Source: Phyllostachys edulis
Lineage: Eukaryota > Streptophyta > Magnoliopsida > Poales > Poaceae
Direction: 5' to 3'
NCBI GenBank assembly: GCA_036346405.1
Contig: CM070558.1
Location: 3,038,001-3,102,000, forward strand
DNA: 64,000 nucleotides
In this document: positions 11,301 through 22,636 of the stretch, piece after piece
Position numbering within the stretch: position 1 is the first letter of the stretch
How the letters are laid out: every line of letters starts with the position of its first letter
Program-made: the position numbers and the translations under genes
Notes under the pieces: model-generated
What the model was told of the DNA's origin: nothing
The model's database searches: none
Seen by the model: the letters and a program-made list of their open reading frames with translations, nothing else

Positions 11301-12923
11301 TTTCACCTTCTGTCCTTAGACCTCCTTGTGGTCTTTAGGACCTTCTGTCCTCAAAGATCTCTGTGTTTGTCTTCAGGACCTCTAGACTTCCTTGTCTTCA
11401 CGATCTCCTCGTAGGACCTCCTCGTTGGACCTCCTCGCAGGACCTCCTCGTTGGACCTCCTCCGTGGATCTCCTCCTTAGACCTCCTCCTTGGATCTCCT
11501 CTTTGGACCGTGGACCATACCCTTTGGCTAGTCTGTGCACCTTTTGACTGGCTCCTTTGGCAGTTTTAAGTGCATTTGATGTGGATTGAGTCACATTAAA
11601 TGCTGCCACCTACCTTTGTACTCTTTTCTACTTTTTGTCACATCTCTTGTTTTCTTTATCTCTTTTCGTACCTTGTGGCAGTGTGCCTTTGTACCAATAC
11701 ATTGAATTTGATCACCTTCTGTTTACAGTGCTTCTATTTCCTTTTCCTTTAAATAGAGCCCCAGGGACACCCATTGCCTCCCTGTTCTTCATTTCGACCT
11801 CTGCTCCTAGCTCTTTCGGTTTTGAGGAGCTCTCCAAGCTCCTCTGGTTCGGACCTCCTTGAGTCCGAGCCCTTCACTCGTTGGACCTCCCTCCTGTGGG
11901 ATTCCTTCCTCTCGGACCTCCTCCTCCCTGTGGACCTCCTCTTCTCTTTTGGTTTCAAGTAAGTTCTATTGGTTTTCTTGGAGTTTCTTTTGCTTACTTG
12001 GTTTCTTTTGTGAACGTGTAGATCTCGGTTGATCGTTGAGAAGCTCGTGAATCAAACTCCATCAGCCGAAGCTTTTCCTTTCTCCAACAGAGGCAAGTCG
12101 TGGACCTTGATCATCTTGATCCCACTTTGCAAAGCTATTTTGATTTATTAAACTTGCATGGCTATCTTTATAGAACCGTTTTGGGCAGTAGCTATCCTCC
12201 TACTTGACATTATGCCTCCTTTGTATACATGAACTGGACATGTTGACATGAACTCTTTGGACACCTTAGGATGGATACTCTAGTTGGTATTTCTTGTTAT
12301 TGCCAACATTGGGACCGTATTCTTAATGCTTAGCTTTACTTTTAGAATCGTGGGTTGGTGAATCATGCCTCATCTTTAATAATCTTGACTAATGAATTAT
12401 GGAATCGTGGTGGGGTGCTTTGTTAGCGACTATGGCGGGATGTCTAAGTTGTGTTGATTGTGGTGCGAGATCATCCTAATAATTTGTTGTGCCAAGACTG
12501 GGTGGTCTTTTGGCAGGGTTAATTACAAAATGTTTTGCTGAGGCAAGAAGACAGGAAGAGAGTAGTGGATGCTTCATTTTGGGGATGAGGAAGTCTTGCC
12601 TTAGCACAATTAAGGACTTAACTTTGTGTTCTGTTGATCTGGGCCAATCGATTGCAACCGCAAGATCATTTTATGGGGATGGTCTGGGTGAATAATTAGC
12701 AATGAGATGGCTTGAAATTTGTTGTGGTTGAGCGTGTGATTCGTTGGCGCAAGAGGGCACCCCATAACCTGCGGACTTCTAGACCAAAGGGGGAATTGCG
12801 AAACCTTAGCGGGCGACTCCGAGCCGTTCAAAGCTTTGTAGAAGGCCTTGCGCTCTCTAGATCGCTCACCTTCTAAGTGAGCAAGGGTGGCCGGAACCCG
12901 CCCCGCTAGAGAGACCGTGGATT

Positions 12924-12992
12924 GTGGGTAAAGTTGTACACCTCTGCAGAGTGTAAAATCTATTGAATAGCCAAGTCCTTGGTTATGGACAT
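12924..12992 (+). repeat. Conserved double-hairpin core (copy in A2)
   Basis: GTGGGTAAAGTTGTACAC is followed by CTCTGCAGAG, CTATTGAATAG and GTCCTTGGTTATGGAC. The outer GTCC..GGAC stem is kept although the loop differs from A1. Confidence 0.8.
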
Positions 12993-13849
12993 GCCAGTGA
13001 AAATGGTGCAAGGGTAGTTACGTGAACTTGTGCTTCTGGACACTTTTGTGAGAGGTCATGGCTTTGCCTTGAAGAGACCTTGGCCGGCTCGGAGGGTCAT
13101 GGGCGGCTCACTAGGTGGTCCAGGCTGGTTGTGGAGCTCGAGTGGGTGCTCTAGAGTGGCGTGGTTGAGGTCTGGTCATGGGTGTGACCAGACCTCCCAC
13201 GATTGGCTTTGGTAGTCCTGGAGTGGGTGCTCCAAGGTGGCTTTGGATGTGAAGTGGTGCTCACAGCCTCTTTTGAAATCAAATGTATCTATGTACTAAT
13301 GTTTTAACTTGAGCTTTTCAATCTACTTATTACTTATTGTCAAATCTTGCTTTGTGCAACTAACCATCTGACTCTTTTTGGCAAGCCTTGCATAATTATT
13401 TATTGCATACACTCCCTGACGCTTCTCGAGTACATTCAATGTACTCATGGCTTTTGTCCTCTGTTTTGATCAAGCAATGCAGGAAGTTCGAGGAGCTCAA
13501 AGCTCGATGAAGTAGAGGTCTTTGGAGACCTTGCGACCTAGGGGCGTCCTCCACTCGATAGCCGATGGGGTGATCGGTTGGACCTACCTCGACGCTTTGC
13601 CTTCCATTGTTCTTGCTCTGTGGTTGTAGCCCTTGAGGCAAACTCTGTAAGAAGCTTGGCGGTTTGGTCTTTAATATATATTTATTGTTTTGTCTCCTGC
13701 TCCTCTTAGCTTGTGTATGGATTTGATTACACTTGTGTTAGACACTGTCTTGAGCTAGCCATTACATTCTGGGACTAGCTCGGTGCATGTGAGGCGGGAC
13801 CTCGAGAGGTCCTACGGGACTTAGCCTAGGAGATTCTGTCGGACCTCCC

Positions 13850-14095
13850 TGATGATATACCTCGAGGTGTCACCGGCTGGATGTTGGCCATGACCTCCAA
13901 GAGGTCTTGAAGACCTCCTGGGAGGTCCTGGTGGACCCGGCTGGTTGTTGGCTAAGACCTCCAGGAGGTCTTGAAGACCTCCTGGGAGGTCCTGGAAGAC
14001 CTCCCTCGGGGAGTACCGAGCGGTACTTGGCCAAGACCTCCAGGAGGTCTTGAAGACCTCCTGGGAGGTTCTGGAAGACCTCCCTCGGGGAGTAT
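13850..14095 (+). repeat. GACCTCC/GGAGGTC inverted-repeat cluster at the A2 3' end
   Basis: A unit of about 75 bp occurs three times. It contains the perfect inverted repeats GACCTCCAGGAGGTC and GACCTCCTGGGAGGTC close together, with GGCCATGACC/GGCTAAGACC spacers. Confidence 0.8.
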
Positions 14096-14162
14096 CGCAG
14101 CTCAAAAAAAAAATGGTCCTCCCGGACCTTTGCCGTATATCATCACTGGGTGGGTCGTCACA

Positions 14163-15329
14163 TTACCCCACTTTGGATGCGTTGAATCTTGAATATCGAC
14201 ATGAGTGCCGGAAATCTTGTCTTGTATGACTCAAAGTTGGCCGGGGAGGTTGTGGTAGGAGTCCTCGAACGTACCGAACCTTTATTCTAATGCCTTCTAT
14301 TTTGCCCTCCACGCCTTGGTATAGCCGACTGTGTACTGGAACCTTGGCTCAATCACCTGAATGATGGACCGTGGCTCAAAATCTAGATTATCCACGATCT
14401 CACCGTACATGATGTTCACGATGAAGCCTCATAACAGGTTCTTGTGAGACTGCACTTATTCAGCGACGACACATGTGTGAGGGATCACTATAGAGCATTT
14501 TTAGTAGGTGTCCCACTTAGACTGAAATGCATGCACTCGCCAAGGGCATCCCTCTATATCACACTTCACATCGTAGCAACTTGGGTTAGACTTGATGACT
14601 GTGAATGTACGCCACACCGACATAGCCTAAAATTTGACTGCCTCCTGCACGGCCTCCTTGCATTTGTACATAGCACCTTGCTTGACCTCGCTCTGGATGG
14701 AACCGCCTGTTGTTCCACAACATCCTCGTCGTTGGATCTTTCATCTTCTGATAATGCCATGTAGTTCTGGTCTTCAAGATCCATCCTTTGGGCTAAAGCT
14801 TCCAGCTCTTTACCCTCGTTAGTAAGTCCACTAGCTTGCCTGATTGAAGGAGCTCCTTCCGCAAGGTCTTTATTGACAGCATTAGCAACTCCTAGACCTT
14901 CGGGCATTGTGTACGCCTCGCTGTGGCTGGAGTCCCTGACTTCTTCTTTGACATCACCACCCATCCTTGTTCAGCCATCGATGCAGGAGTGAGCTTAGCA
15001 TATACCTAGGCTAGAAGGATCAAATCACACTGTTCCTCCCTCACCCTGCGTACATATGACTGCCATGACCTTGTTCCCTTAAGCTGCACTAACTCTTAAT
15101 ATGTGCCTTGTGGTGCTCGGTTAAAAAGACAATTCAATCTCAGATCATAAACAACATGGTCCAAATCGAATGCGTGGAACAACCACCGCATCATAATGCC
15201 CCATGTATGGTACTCTAGTCTTGTTAGGGTCACAGTCGCCGATTGGAAATAACGCAAATCAATCTCCTCGAGACCCTCAAGAATAGTCTCTTGACCGTAG
15301 TAAATTTTGAAGTTGGCGGCGTCTGACAT
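14163..15329 (-). pseudogene. MULE transposase, N-terminal segment
   Basis: The minus-strand reading begins about 15329 with MSDAANFKIYYGQETILEGL and continues LEEIDLRYFQSATVTL..TWGIMMRWLFHAFDLD, an N-terminal style seen in grass MuDR-like transposases. Further on (14964-14566) it has GLGVANAVNKDLAEGAP and an acidic stretch around MDLEDQNYMALSEDE. It is broken by frameshifts, and LTR A2 cuts its 3' side at 14162. The assignment rests on orientation and position relative to the DDE segment plus general resemblance. Confidence 0.65.
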
Positions 15330-16110
15330 ATTTGATGTACTGCACCGTAAACAAGATTGTCACGATTAACCACATATCTAAAACTAAACTACCAACTGAA
15401 AAGGATTACGCACAATATACTACACTACGTAACCGTACGTCTAAACCTATGTAATCTATTCGGTTAAAAAAATTACCCGAAAGGTGGACGACCGGACGGG
15501 TAGCGCTTCACCAACTTCTCTCCTCCCCTCTACTCCTCTCTGCTCATCTCCCTTCCCTCCCCTCTTTCTCTTTTTCTTAAATAAAAGTGAGTTATTTCAG
15601 AATTTTGGGGTCTTTTATAGGGGTAAATTGTTCTAAATTTTAATATTAAAAAATTTAGGGACTTGCGAGATCCCTGTCGTCAGTTGGAGTGACAACAATG
15701 TTCTGTCACCATTTCAATTGGCGGCATATACTATACTGTCAGTGCCTAGGCTATTGTTGTTATTTGGACTGACGACACGAACATTTTGCCATTTTAAATG
15801 GCGTGGGTAGCCTAGTTTATGCAGTAACACTAGGGATTGTACTAGGCATGTTAAAATGGAGAATAAAGTATTGCAGAGGAAAAAGGACAGATTGTTTAGA
15901 AGATTTGGAAATATGGTACTGTCCTTTGTGGCAAGACATTGAATTTTGTATCAAGTACTCCCTCTCACAAAAAAGCGTTGGAATAATTCCCTCATCAACT
16001 CCTCCCAAACTAATATTGTGAAGCCTGATTTCTAAGTAACTCAGCTCAAAATCCTCCAGAACAAAACCTCAAATTGGCACATTCCTTCCTAAAACAAACT
16101 GAAAATAATT
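15330..16110. other. MULE 5' region, right terminus and intergenic DNA before the DUF863 gene
   Basis: The span 15330-15600 would be the promoter and leader of the minus-strand MULE gene; it is CT-rich on the + strand at 15510-15590. At 15660-15780 there are several variants of a TGTCGTCAGTT / TGGCGGCA / TTGTTGTTATT motif before the proposed right TIR (15789-15819). After that I see nothing coding up to the DUF863 leader. Confidence 0.5.
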
Positions 16111-16199
16111 AGGTTTTATTTGACATGTAAGATTTTCAGACTATATCAGATCAGACTAGCAGAGAGACTAGGAGGAGTCAGGAGAGAGAAAGAAAAAGA

Positions 16200-17863
16200 C
16201 CAGATGTTGACAAATTTGCTGTGCCTTCCCTTTCTAAGTGGAGAGAGAGTGCAGAAAACCCACAGAAACCAACCAACACCAGGGGAAAGAAACAACTACT
16301 CTCTCTCTCTGTCTCTCAGACAACAGAACAAGAACAATAGACCAGATCCAATTCCTTCCCCTCCCCTCTTCTCTCCTTGGCCCATCAGACCCAATTCCTT
16401 CCCCGAATCCGCCCTCCGGTCCATCACAACTGGTTTATATCCTCCAATTCCATCTCCTCTGCCTTTTTCTCGCCACAAAGCGCCGTCTTGGTGCGTTTCT
16501 TGGGGTTCTAGAGTGGAAAAGGTGGCGCCTTTGTTGGTTTCTGCGGTAGTTGGAGTGGAAATCGTGGCGAGTTTTATCGCTCCCTTGTCGAATTCCACAT
16601 CATCCTTCCGTTAAATCTGTTTGCTGGTGCGCTTCTCGGGTTGTTGGGTTTCTCGGAAGAGGCCATGGAGATGCCATCCAGGCTCTTCGTTCCATGGATG
16701 CTGCGGGTGGTCAGGCTCAGTCCGCTGCAGCGCAGTGCCAAGGATCGCTGAGGTGAGATTTCTAACTAATTAAGATTACCTTTTCTTTGATGTGTTGCTC
16801 ATTCTTTCTTGTGTGTTTTGTTCCTTGTACCTTGGATTAGTTTGCTGTTTTTTTCTGTTGGATTTTGTGTATGGTAAAATGATAATTCTATCCGGTTTTG
16901 GTTTACTGTTAATAACAGCTTAATTTGTCTGAGCTGTTCGGTTTGACTTATCTTCTCACTTTGAGTTATTTCCGAGTTGTTGGTACCCAAACAGTATTAA
17001 AATTTTGACCTTTCCTCTTGTTGCTTCTCCCTGCTTGTTTAATCATGAATAATGATATGCTGCACTCGTTCTATGATATATTTAGTGTCAATGTCTTGCC
17101 TGTTAGACTTAGACCATTGCTAATTTCTCAACGCAATATCGAATTGGCAGGTATCCGGCCTGCGGGATCCTTTAGTCTGGTCATAACCATTGTGCAGCTT
17201 GAGCAATCCATTTAGCTCATAACTGTTGATGAAGAATCACATTGCACACCTGCACTGACATTGTAAATTTTTATCGGTGTCTCACGTGGTGATGATCATG
17301 GATTCCTCGGTGAAAGGCCGCATTTCAGGCTTGATTGGAAGCTTTTGCTAACAACGCATTGTTTTTTATTTGGTAAGGACTCACTTTTAACCTCGTGATT
17401 GACGTGCTTTTCATTTGGTTGACATACTTGATCTTAGCATTGCTCTGCTCAACATAATTCCTAGATGTTATTATGGTTCCAGAGTTTGTCCAATCCACAT
17501 TGCATTGCTGAATTGTGCAATGCCCTGTAAAATTGCCAATATGTTCCTTTTCGCCTTCCAGCAAAACATGGCAATTATTCGCGTTCAAAACCTCCCAGCT
17601 TTAAGGGATTATGCTATTTATGTTGTGCATTTAAATGGGCAAAAATGTGGCAATTTGCACAATGATTATAACATAAAAAATTGTTTCTTGCCTTCTTACA
17701 TACTTTCTCATTATGTCTACTTCACTTACCGAACTTAGGTTCTTTAGATGTCTATCACAATTGCTGCTCATTAAGACTTCAAGTTTTATTGAAACCGCAG
17801 TGACATATGGTTTTGTATGATGATTCATTGTTTGACTTGTCTGTTGAACAAGTTGCAATAAGA
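16200..17863 (+). promoter_or_regulatory. Spliced 5' leader of the DUF863 gene
   Basis: This is a predicted untranslated region in three exons. Exon 1 ends at 16752 (donor CTGAG|GTGAGA). The second leader exon is 17151-17372 (acceptor GGCAG|GTATC; donor TTTG|GTAAGG). The third starts at 17801 (acceptor CCGCAG|TGACAT) and carries the start codon. Exon 1 has a CT-dinucleotide run at about 16298-16316 and is CT-rich, as is common just downstream of grass transcription starts. I did not identify a TATA box. The 5' end is a guess. Confidence 0.55.
16665..16751 (+). CDS. Upstream ORF (28 codons) in the leader of the DUF863 gene
   Basis: ATG at 16665 lies in a strong plant context (GAGGCCATGG). It opens a frame of 28 codons, rich in Arg and hydrophobic residues and starting MEMPSRLFVPWMLRVV. 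Its TGA (16749-16751) ends one base before the predicted splice donor at 16752/16753. If exon 1 is transcribed as predicted, ribosomes would meet this frame first and main-frame translation would need reinitiation or leaky scanning. Coding status is unproven. Confidence 0.4.
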   Translation: MEMPSRLFVPWMLRVVRLSPLQRSAKDR

Positions 17864-20800
17864 ATGGGAGCCAAAGTCGAAGGGGAAAGCCACATGCCTG
17901 GTTATTACGTCACGAGGGATCTCAACGTGAATACAAATGGTACCTGGTCTCCATACTACAGAGAGAATGCATCGGGTGGTCAGCTAAGCAATGGTTTCAT
18001 TCAAAAGCAAACAAACGGATACCCAGAATACGATAGAGAAATACTCAAGCGCACAATGCTTGAACACGAAGCTGAATTCAGGCATCAGGTTGGCACCTTG
18101 GCATTACTGATCTAATTCCCTTCTGCATAATAAATCTAAAAGGTTCAAGAACATGATAAAAATCTTCAGCTTTTCTGCATTTTATATATGTTTTTGGTTT
18201 GCCTTCCATCATGTTTGACACAATTATTTGTGTATTGCTTAGGTATATGAACTGCACCGGGTTTACAAAGCACAAAGAGATATGATGAAAGATTATCAAG
18301 ATAAACCGATATGCTCTTACATGATGCCAGCAGATGCAGCACAAACAAATTCATTTTCATCACAAATCCCACCCAGCAAGGTAAATATGGCTTGGCAGAT
18401 GCAGATGGCAGAAATAGTTCCAGCATGCGGGGAGATTCCTGTTATAGAGCTCAATAATAAGGGTCACTCCTACAAATTCCTTAGGGAAGGCAGTGTTCAG
18501 TCCTCTCCAAATGGTGCTCCCCCAAGTGGGGTCGCTCAAAAGAGCAAAAGGAACCATTTTGACCTTCAGCTTCCAGCGGATTGCTATGTGAACGATGAAG
18601 ATGCATCAGAGAATAAGCATATAGATTTTCTTGGTGTAACATCAAATCCAAAACCTAGGAACAATGCTGAGTTGACAAAACAAAATGGAGAAGATTTGAG
18701 AAGGCTAGGAGGAAACAATTCACTGTCAGATTTGCAGACTAAAAGCAATCAGAGAGGCAAGCAAATGGCTGATCTTAATAAGCCGATCACTGGCATGTTT
18801 TTTAGTGGAACATGTGATTCAGCATATAGAGGCTCTGTTCTCCCAAAACATTATCACCTAGAGAACTCTTGGCGCAATGAAGTGAGATCAAGCACAAGTT
18901 ACTTTGGTTCTCATAGAGATAACTCCAGTGATGGACATGCTGATGAAGGGACATGTTCGAACTTCTGTGACATGAATGGCAAAATAAGACAGGGAGAGAA
19001 ACCAATAGTTAATAAAGGTAATGATGATGAGAGCTTATACATTTGTTTTTGCTCATAAGTTTTACTAGTACATCTGCATGTTGAGAAAAAACATAATACA
19101 CAACAAAAATCCTAGCACCATTCGATGATTTCTTTTTGTGGACATGGCACTGCATTTAAATTAACTATAGAGGTTTAGTTCTTAATTATGCTCATGTTTC
19201 TGATTACTTTTATTGTACCATACTACCATGTGATATATGTCTTGAATATCCTAATTTGGCTTTGCCTTCTCGTTGATTAGCAGTGGGCCGGTTGTCCAAA
19301 GGGTATAACATGTTAGAGTGGTCTTTATTAACATTTATATAACACCTATCTGAGGCACCCTGGAAGATTACATTATGCTCTTTTCTCAATTTTTGTTTTT
19401 GTTTTTGTTTACTAGCCTTCCATCATTTTGTTCCTCAGCACTAGTGACCTACATGTCTTTATTGGTGTTTCTTATGCTACATAAGTACATACCGAGAAAC
19501 ATCTTCTCATACTAACACGCCTGTTACTTTCTTGTTTGTAATGTGTTAAATGGGTGGCACATATGTTTTAGCTTCTTGGTGGTGATTATTTGTTCTTAAT
19601 AGTTAATTTAATTAGATCTAAGCATTCTTCCATTTCTTGCTTCTATCCTTCAGGAAAACAGACCAGCCACATGAATTTTTTTGCATCAAGATTCTATGGC
19701 ACGGAATCGCAGAAAGCCTTCAAAGGTGCTGATGAGAGATTTACAAAAAGTAATCAGACTATTTGCTCGGATCAGAATAATTCCGTTGGATGGTTATTGC
19801 GGAATCCACGCGAAGCCACTCCCACACATAATTTTCCCATATTTGACCAGTCAGATCGCTCATGTCTTCCACCTATTACTGCATTATTTGTTCCTCGTGT
19901 AGACCAACTGTCTAGTGCTTTTCCATTTGGATCTTGCAATATCAACCCCAGAAACAGCACAAACAATGCTCTTGCTTCCCGAGAAATTGATCCACCTTTT
20001 GCATCTCCAACTATAGATTCATATACAAGTCCTGGTATCATGACTCAAAGCATGGGAACACTGGGTCTTAAATTGAAAAATGTTGAGAATTTGAATGGCT
20101 TCTACCATGGTTTCCCACTGGATTCATTTTCTGCTATGCATGGGCAGCATAAGATTGCAAATTCTAGCGACTTGGAGCAAAGCAATGTCCCAGTGTTTGA
20201 GCACTTAGCCAGACAATCTTCTCGAAATGTTCAGTATTGCAATGACAAGAGTGACAAAAACAAGGGTTTCAATTTGAATCAGACACCTTTGAATGGTCCC
20301 GAAGATGGTTCCGAAGTGCAAGATGGTAGATGCACAGGAAGCTCGGAGCATAGTAAAGGCAAGGGATTGGTTTCAGGGATCCCCTGGCTGAAAAGGAAAG
20401 CTACCTGTGATGACCATATGGGTTTGGAGAAGTCGCGAAAGGCGTTTGGTTATTCAAATGTAGTTGTTCTTGACCTTGATGATAAAGATGAGAAAGAGTT
20501 GACCCCACCTTTTCATAACCTGTCAGTTTCTGCTTTGACATCCCGAGGTTGCATGGCTCAGAGGGATAAGGTCAATGAAGATGTTGCTGTTAGAGTTCAG
20601 GATAGTGGCACATTCTTAGCTCCATTGGACCACCATAATGCATCATTAAATGAACCAGCTGCTGAAGGCGTCATCAAGAAAAATGCCCCCCTGATGAGGA
20701 ACCTAATCGATCTGAATGATGAGGTACCAAATGAAGATAATTCAGAGTCGTCAGTAGTGTCACATGAATGCCACACCACATCCGTACTGAATGGCAATTC

Positions 20801-21578
20801 TAGACGCACGTTTGAGATCGATTTGGAAGCTCCACCATGTGAAGAGGACAATAAACTTGATATTTTGCTGAATGTTGACGGCACATTTGCTGCTGTAAGT
20901 GCAGCAAAGGACATCATTGCCATGTCGATGGACACTCTAATAACTCCAGATAAAGTTGATGATCACATGTTGCAGTGGTTTGCCGATCTTGCTACATCCA
21001 ATGTTTGTGACCCTACGAAGCAAGCAGAAACCCAAGATTGTATCGCCAATTGCTCCAGTGATGACGGGTCTGATTCATTCGAGTCCTTGACACTGAAGCT
21101 GGAAGAGACTAAGATTGACGAGTACTGGAACAGGCCACAGGCACCTGAGGCTCTAATTGGCGAAGAAACAGTCTCTGCTGCACTTCTTCTGACCAAACCA
21201 AGAAGGGGCCAGCAAAGGAGGCGACGACAGAAGAGGGACTTCCAGAAAGATATATTGCCTGGTCTCGTATCGCTCTCCCGGCATGAAGTCACAGAGGACT
21301 TTCAGTTACTTGAAGGGTTAGTGAGGGCATCTGGTGGATCTTGGGAGATGAACTCCCGTAGGCGGGGAGGGAATGGTGGTCGGGCACGGGGTAGGAAACC
21401 CCGAAAAAACGTGGAAGCTACTGTTGAAGAAGAAGATACTCCGGCCAGTCCACCGGTGAAATGTGACACTGCAAACTTGGAAGCTGATGGTGTGGGTATG
21501 ATTGGATGGGGACGGACAACGAGACGATGTCGCAGGGCAAGATGTCCTCCTGGCAATAACGCTACTGCTGCATCTTGA
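17864..21578 (+). CDS. DUF863-family protein, 3 coding exons, 974 aa
   Basis: Join 17864-18088, 18243-19017 and 19654-21578: 2,925 bp, in frame throughout. Borders are CATCAG|GTTGGC..CTTAG|GTATAT and AATAAAG|GTAATG..CTTCAG|GAAAAC. The N-terminus (MGAKVEGESHMPGYYVTRDL) and the block LKRTMLEHEAEF..VYELHRVYKAQRDMM (about residues 58-90) match plant DUF863 (PF05904) proteins, whose biochemical role is unknown. Further along are RNLIDLND (about 682) and FEIDLEAPP (about 719), resembling LxLxL/DLN repression motifs. A basic tract KPRRGQQRRRRQKR (about 848) and a Gly/Arg tail suggest nuclear location. I chose the start at 17864 because family members begin MG-K; an in-frame ATG at 17807 would add 19 residues. 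The gene looks intact. A nuclear regulatory role is inference. Confidence 0.9.
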
Positions 21579-22230
21579 AACATTTGATCTGCAGTAACAG
21601 TTGGTCGACGTTGCGTTCAGGGGTTCAATCGTTGGAGATTTTTCATAGAGATTTCTATGAGTGATGTGAGGTGATTATAATCATCAGGGGTGTAGATTAT
21701 CTTTATTGGTATAATTCGGCCTCCCCCAACTTGACTGCTTATTCAGTCGAAACATCTTGTACATTTTTTTATAATAATTTCTTAAATTAGTTCATGAAAA
21801 GAAAAACGTTTGTAAAAGTTGTCAGATAATCCACTTCAGGAGCCTGGGACAGTGGGATCTGTTAAGTTGCTCTGATAAAAGTGCAAAGTTTGTGTGCTTG
21901 CTTAATTTGGTAGGCATTCAGAAATGATCACTGATCAGTAAGCTACTGATGTTCTGCATTCGGCTGATGCCTGATGGCAATGGCATGCCGATCTCTCATG
22001 AACTTCGTTTCATTCATGGCAACTGCATCGAGACAGCATTGATCTCGAATTTATGCGTATGTGCAGATACTAACTGCTATTTGCAATGCTCAAAGCTAAC
22101 ATTCCCTATCCTATATGCAGATACATACACGAACTTTCATTTCCTTCATATTTTGTGATTTTTTTTTTGAACTTTCGTTTTTTTGGAGAGAAAAGCATGA
22201 ACCTGCATGTGCTTATTATTCGTGAGTTGT
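21579..22230 (+). other. 3' UTR of the DUF863 gene and intergenic DNA
   Basis: AT-rich sequence after the TGA, with AATAAT-type signals near 21768-21775. It continues to the TGGGCC-rich promoter of eIF5A. I see no further gene. Confidence 0.5.
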
Positions 22231-22249
22231 GGTGTGGCTCGAATGCTTA

Positions 22250-22400
22250 ACCGTCATGGGCCCAAGCTGGGCCGTATGTTGGTCGGCCCTATTCGGGCCA
22301 TTTATGGGCCCATCCCGGGCTGGTGCAACATGGGGCCCAAGAGCAGCAACCCCTATCCGGCTATCCCCATCGCATCCCATCGCATCCCAAGAACATAAAA
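22250..22400 (+). promoter_or_regulatory. eIF5A promoter with clustered site II (TGGGCC/GGCCCA) elements
   Basis: Several TGGGCC or GGCCCA motifs occur within about 90 bases (around 22257, 22267, 22304 and 22333), plus further GGGCC cores. Site II elements of the TGGGCY type bind TCP factors and are typical of plant genes for ribosome and translation components. AACCCTAG (about 22435), a telo-box-like motif that often accompanies site II, lies in the leader. Confidence 0.7.
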
Positions 22401-22636
22401 AACTGGGAGAGCCCGAGCCGGGGGGGCGACCAAGAACCCTAGTCTCGCGGATCCATCCGTCGCTGCTGCATCTCATCTCCCACTCCTCGGGTGAGCAGCA
22501 GCCTTCTTTTTTTCTTGACTAAGATCTCTTGATTAGCCCAATCAAGTTGGAGAGCTTGTTGTTCTGATCTTTCTGTGCTGTTTTTTGATGTTGCTGTTGC
22601 TGTTGCTGTGGTAGGATTCTTGGTTGGTTGTTGGAG

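Larger units (their letters stand above)
8788..14162 (+). mobile_element. Solo LTR A2 (5,375 bp), TSD TTACC
   Basis: It begins TGTAACATCCCGTTTTTCC and ends GGGTCGTCACA, with perfect 5-bp duplications TTACC (8783-8787 and 14163-14167). The order of parts is the same as in A1: AT-rich head, long GACCTCC arrays (9000-11480), a TATA-like TTTAAATAGAGCC (about 11747) with the likely transcript start just after, a GGCAAGTCGTGG..GATCATCTTG block (about 12090), the double-hairpin core (12924-12992) and a 3' inverted-repeat cluster. No gag or pol and only one LTR copy. It is inserted in the same MULE gene as A1, under 700 bp away in host sequence. Confidence 0.88.
1494..15819 (-). mobile_element. Mutator-like element (MULE), autonomous type, broken by three insertions
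   Basis: A MULE whose transposase gene lies on the minus strand. The termini are proposed from an imperfect inverted repeat. The left end (1494-1531) reads AAACTAGGCTATTGTCGCC followed by a small palindrome (CGCCATTT..AAATGGCG). The right end (15789-15819), read on the other strand, begins AAACTAGGCTACCCACGCC and carries the same palindrome. No clear 9-bp target duplication remains, so the outer borders are uncertain. The interior holds a hAT element (2296-3039) and two solo LTRs (3409-8095, 8788-14162). Without these and their duplicated target sites the element would be about 3.5 kb. The four transposase segments are listed separately. Confidence 0.7.

Noticed and set aside
3409..14162. A1 and A2 as the two LTRs of a single full element
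   Set aside because: Each has its own 5-bp TSD, and the sequence between them is MULE transposase on the other strand, not gag-pol.
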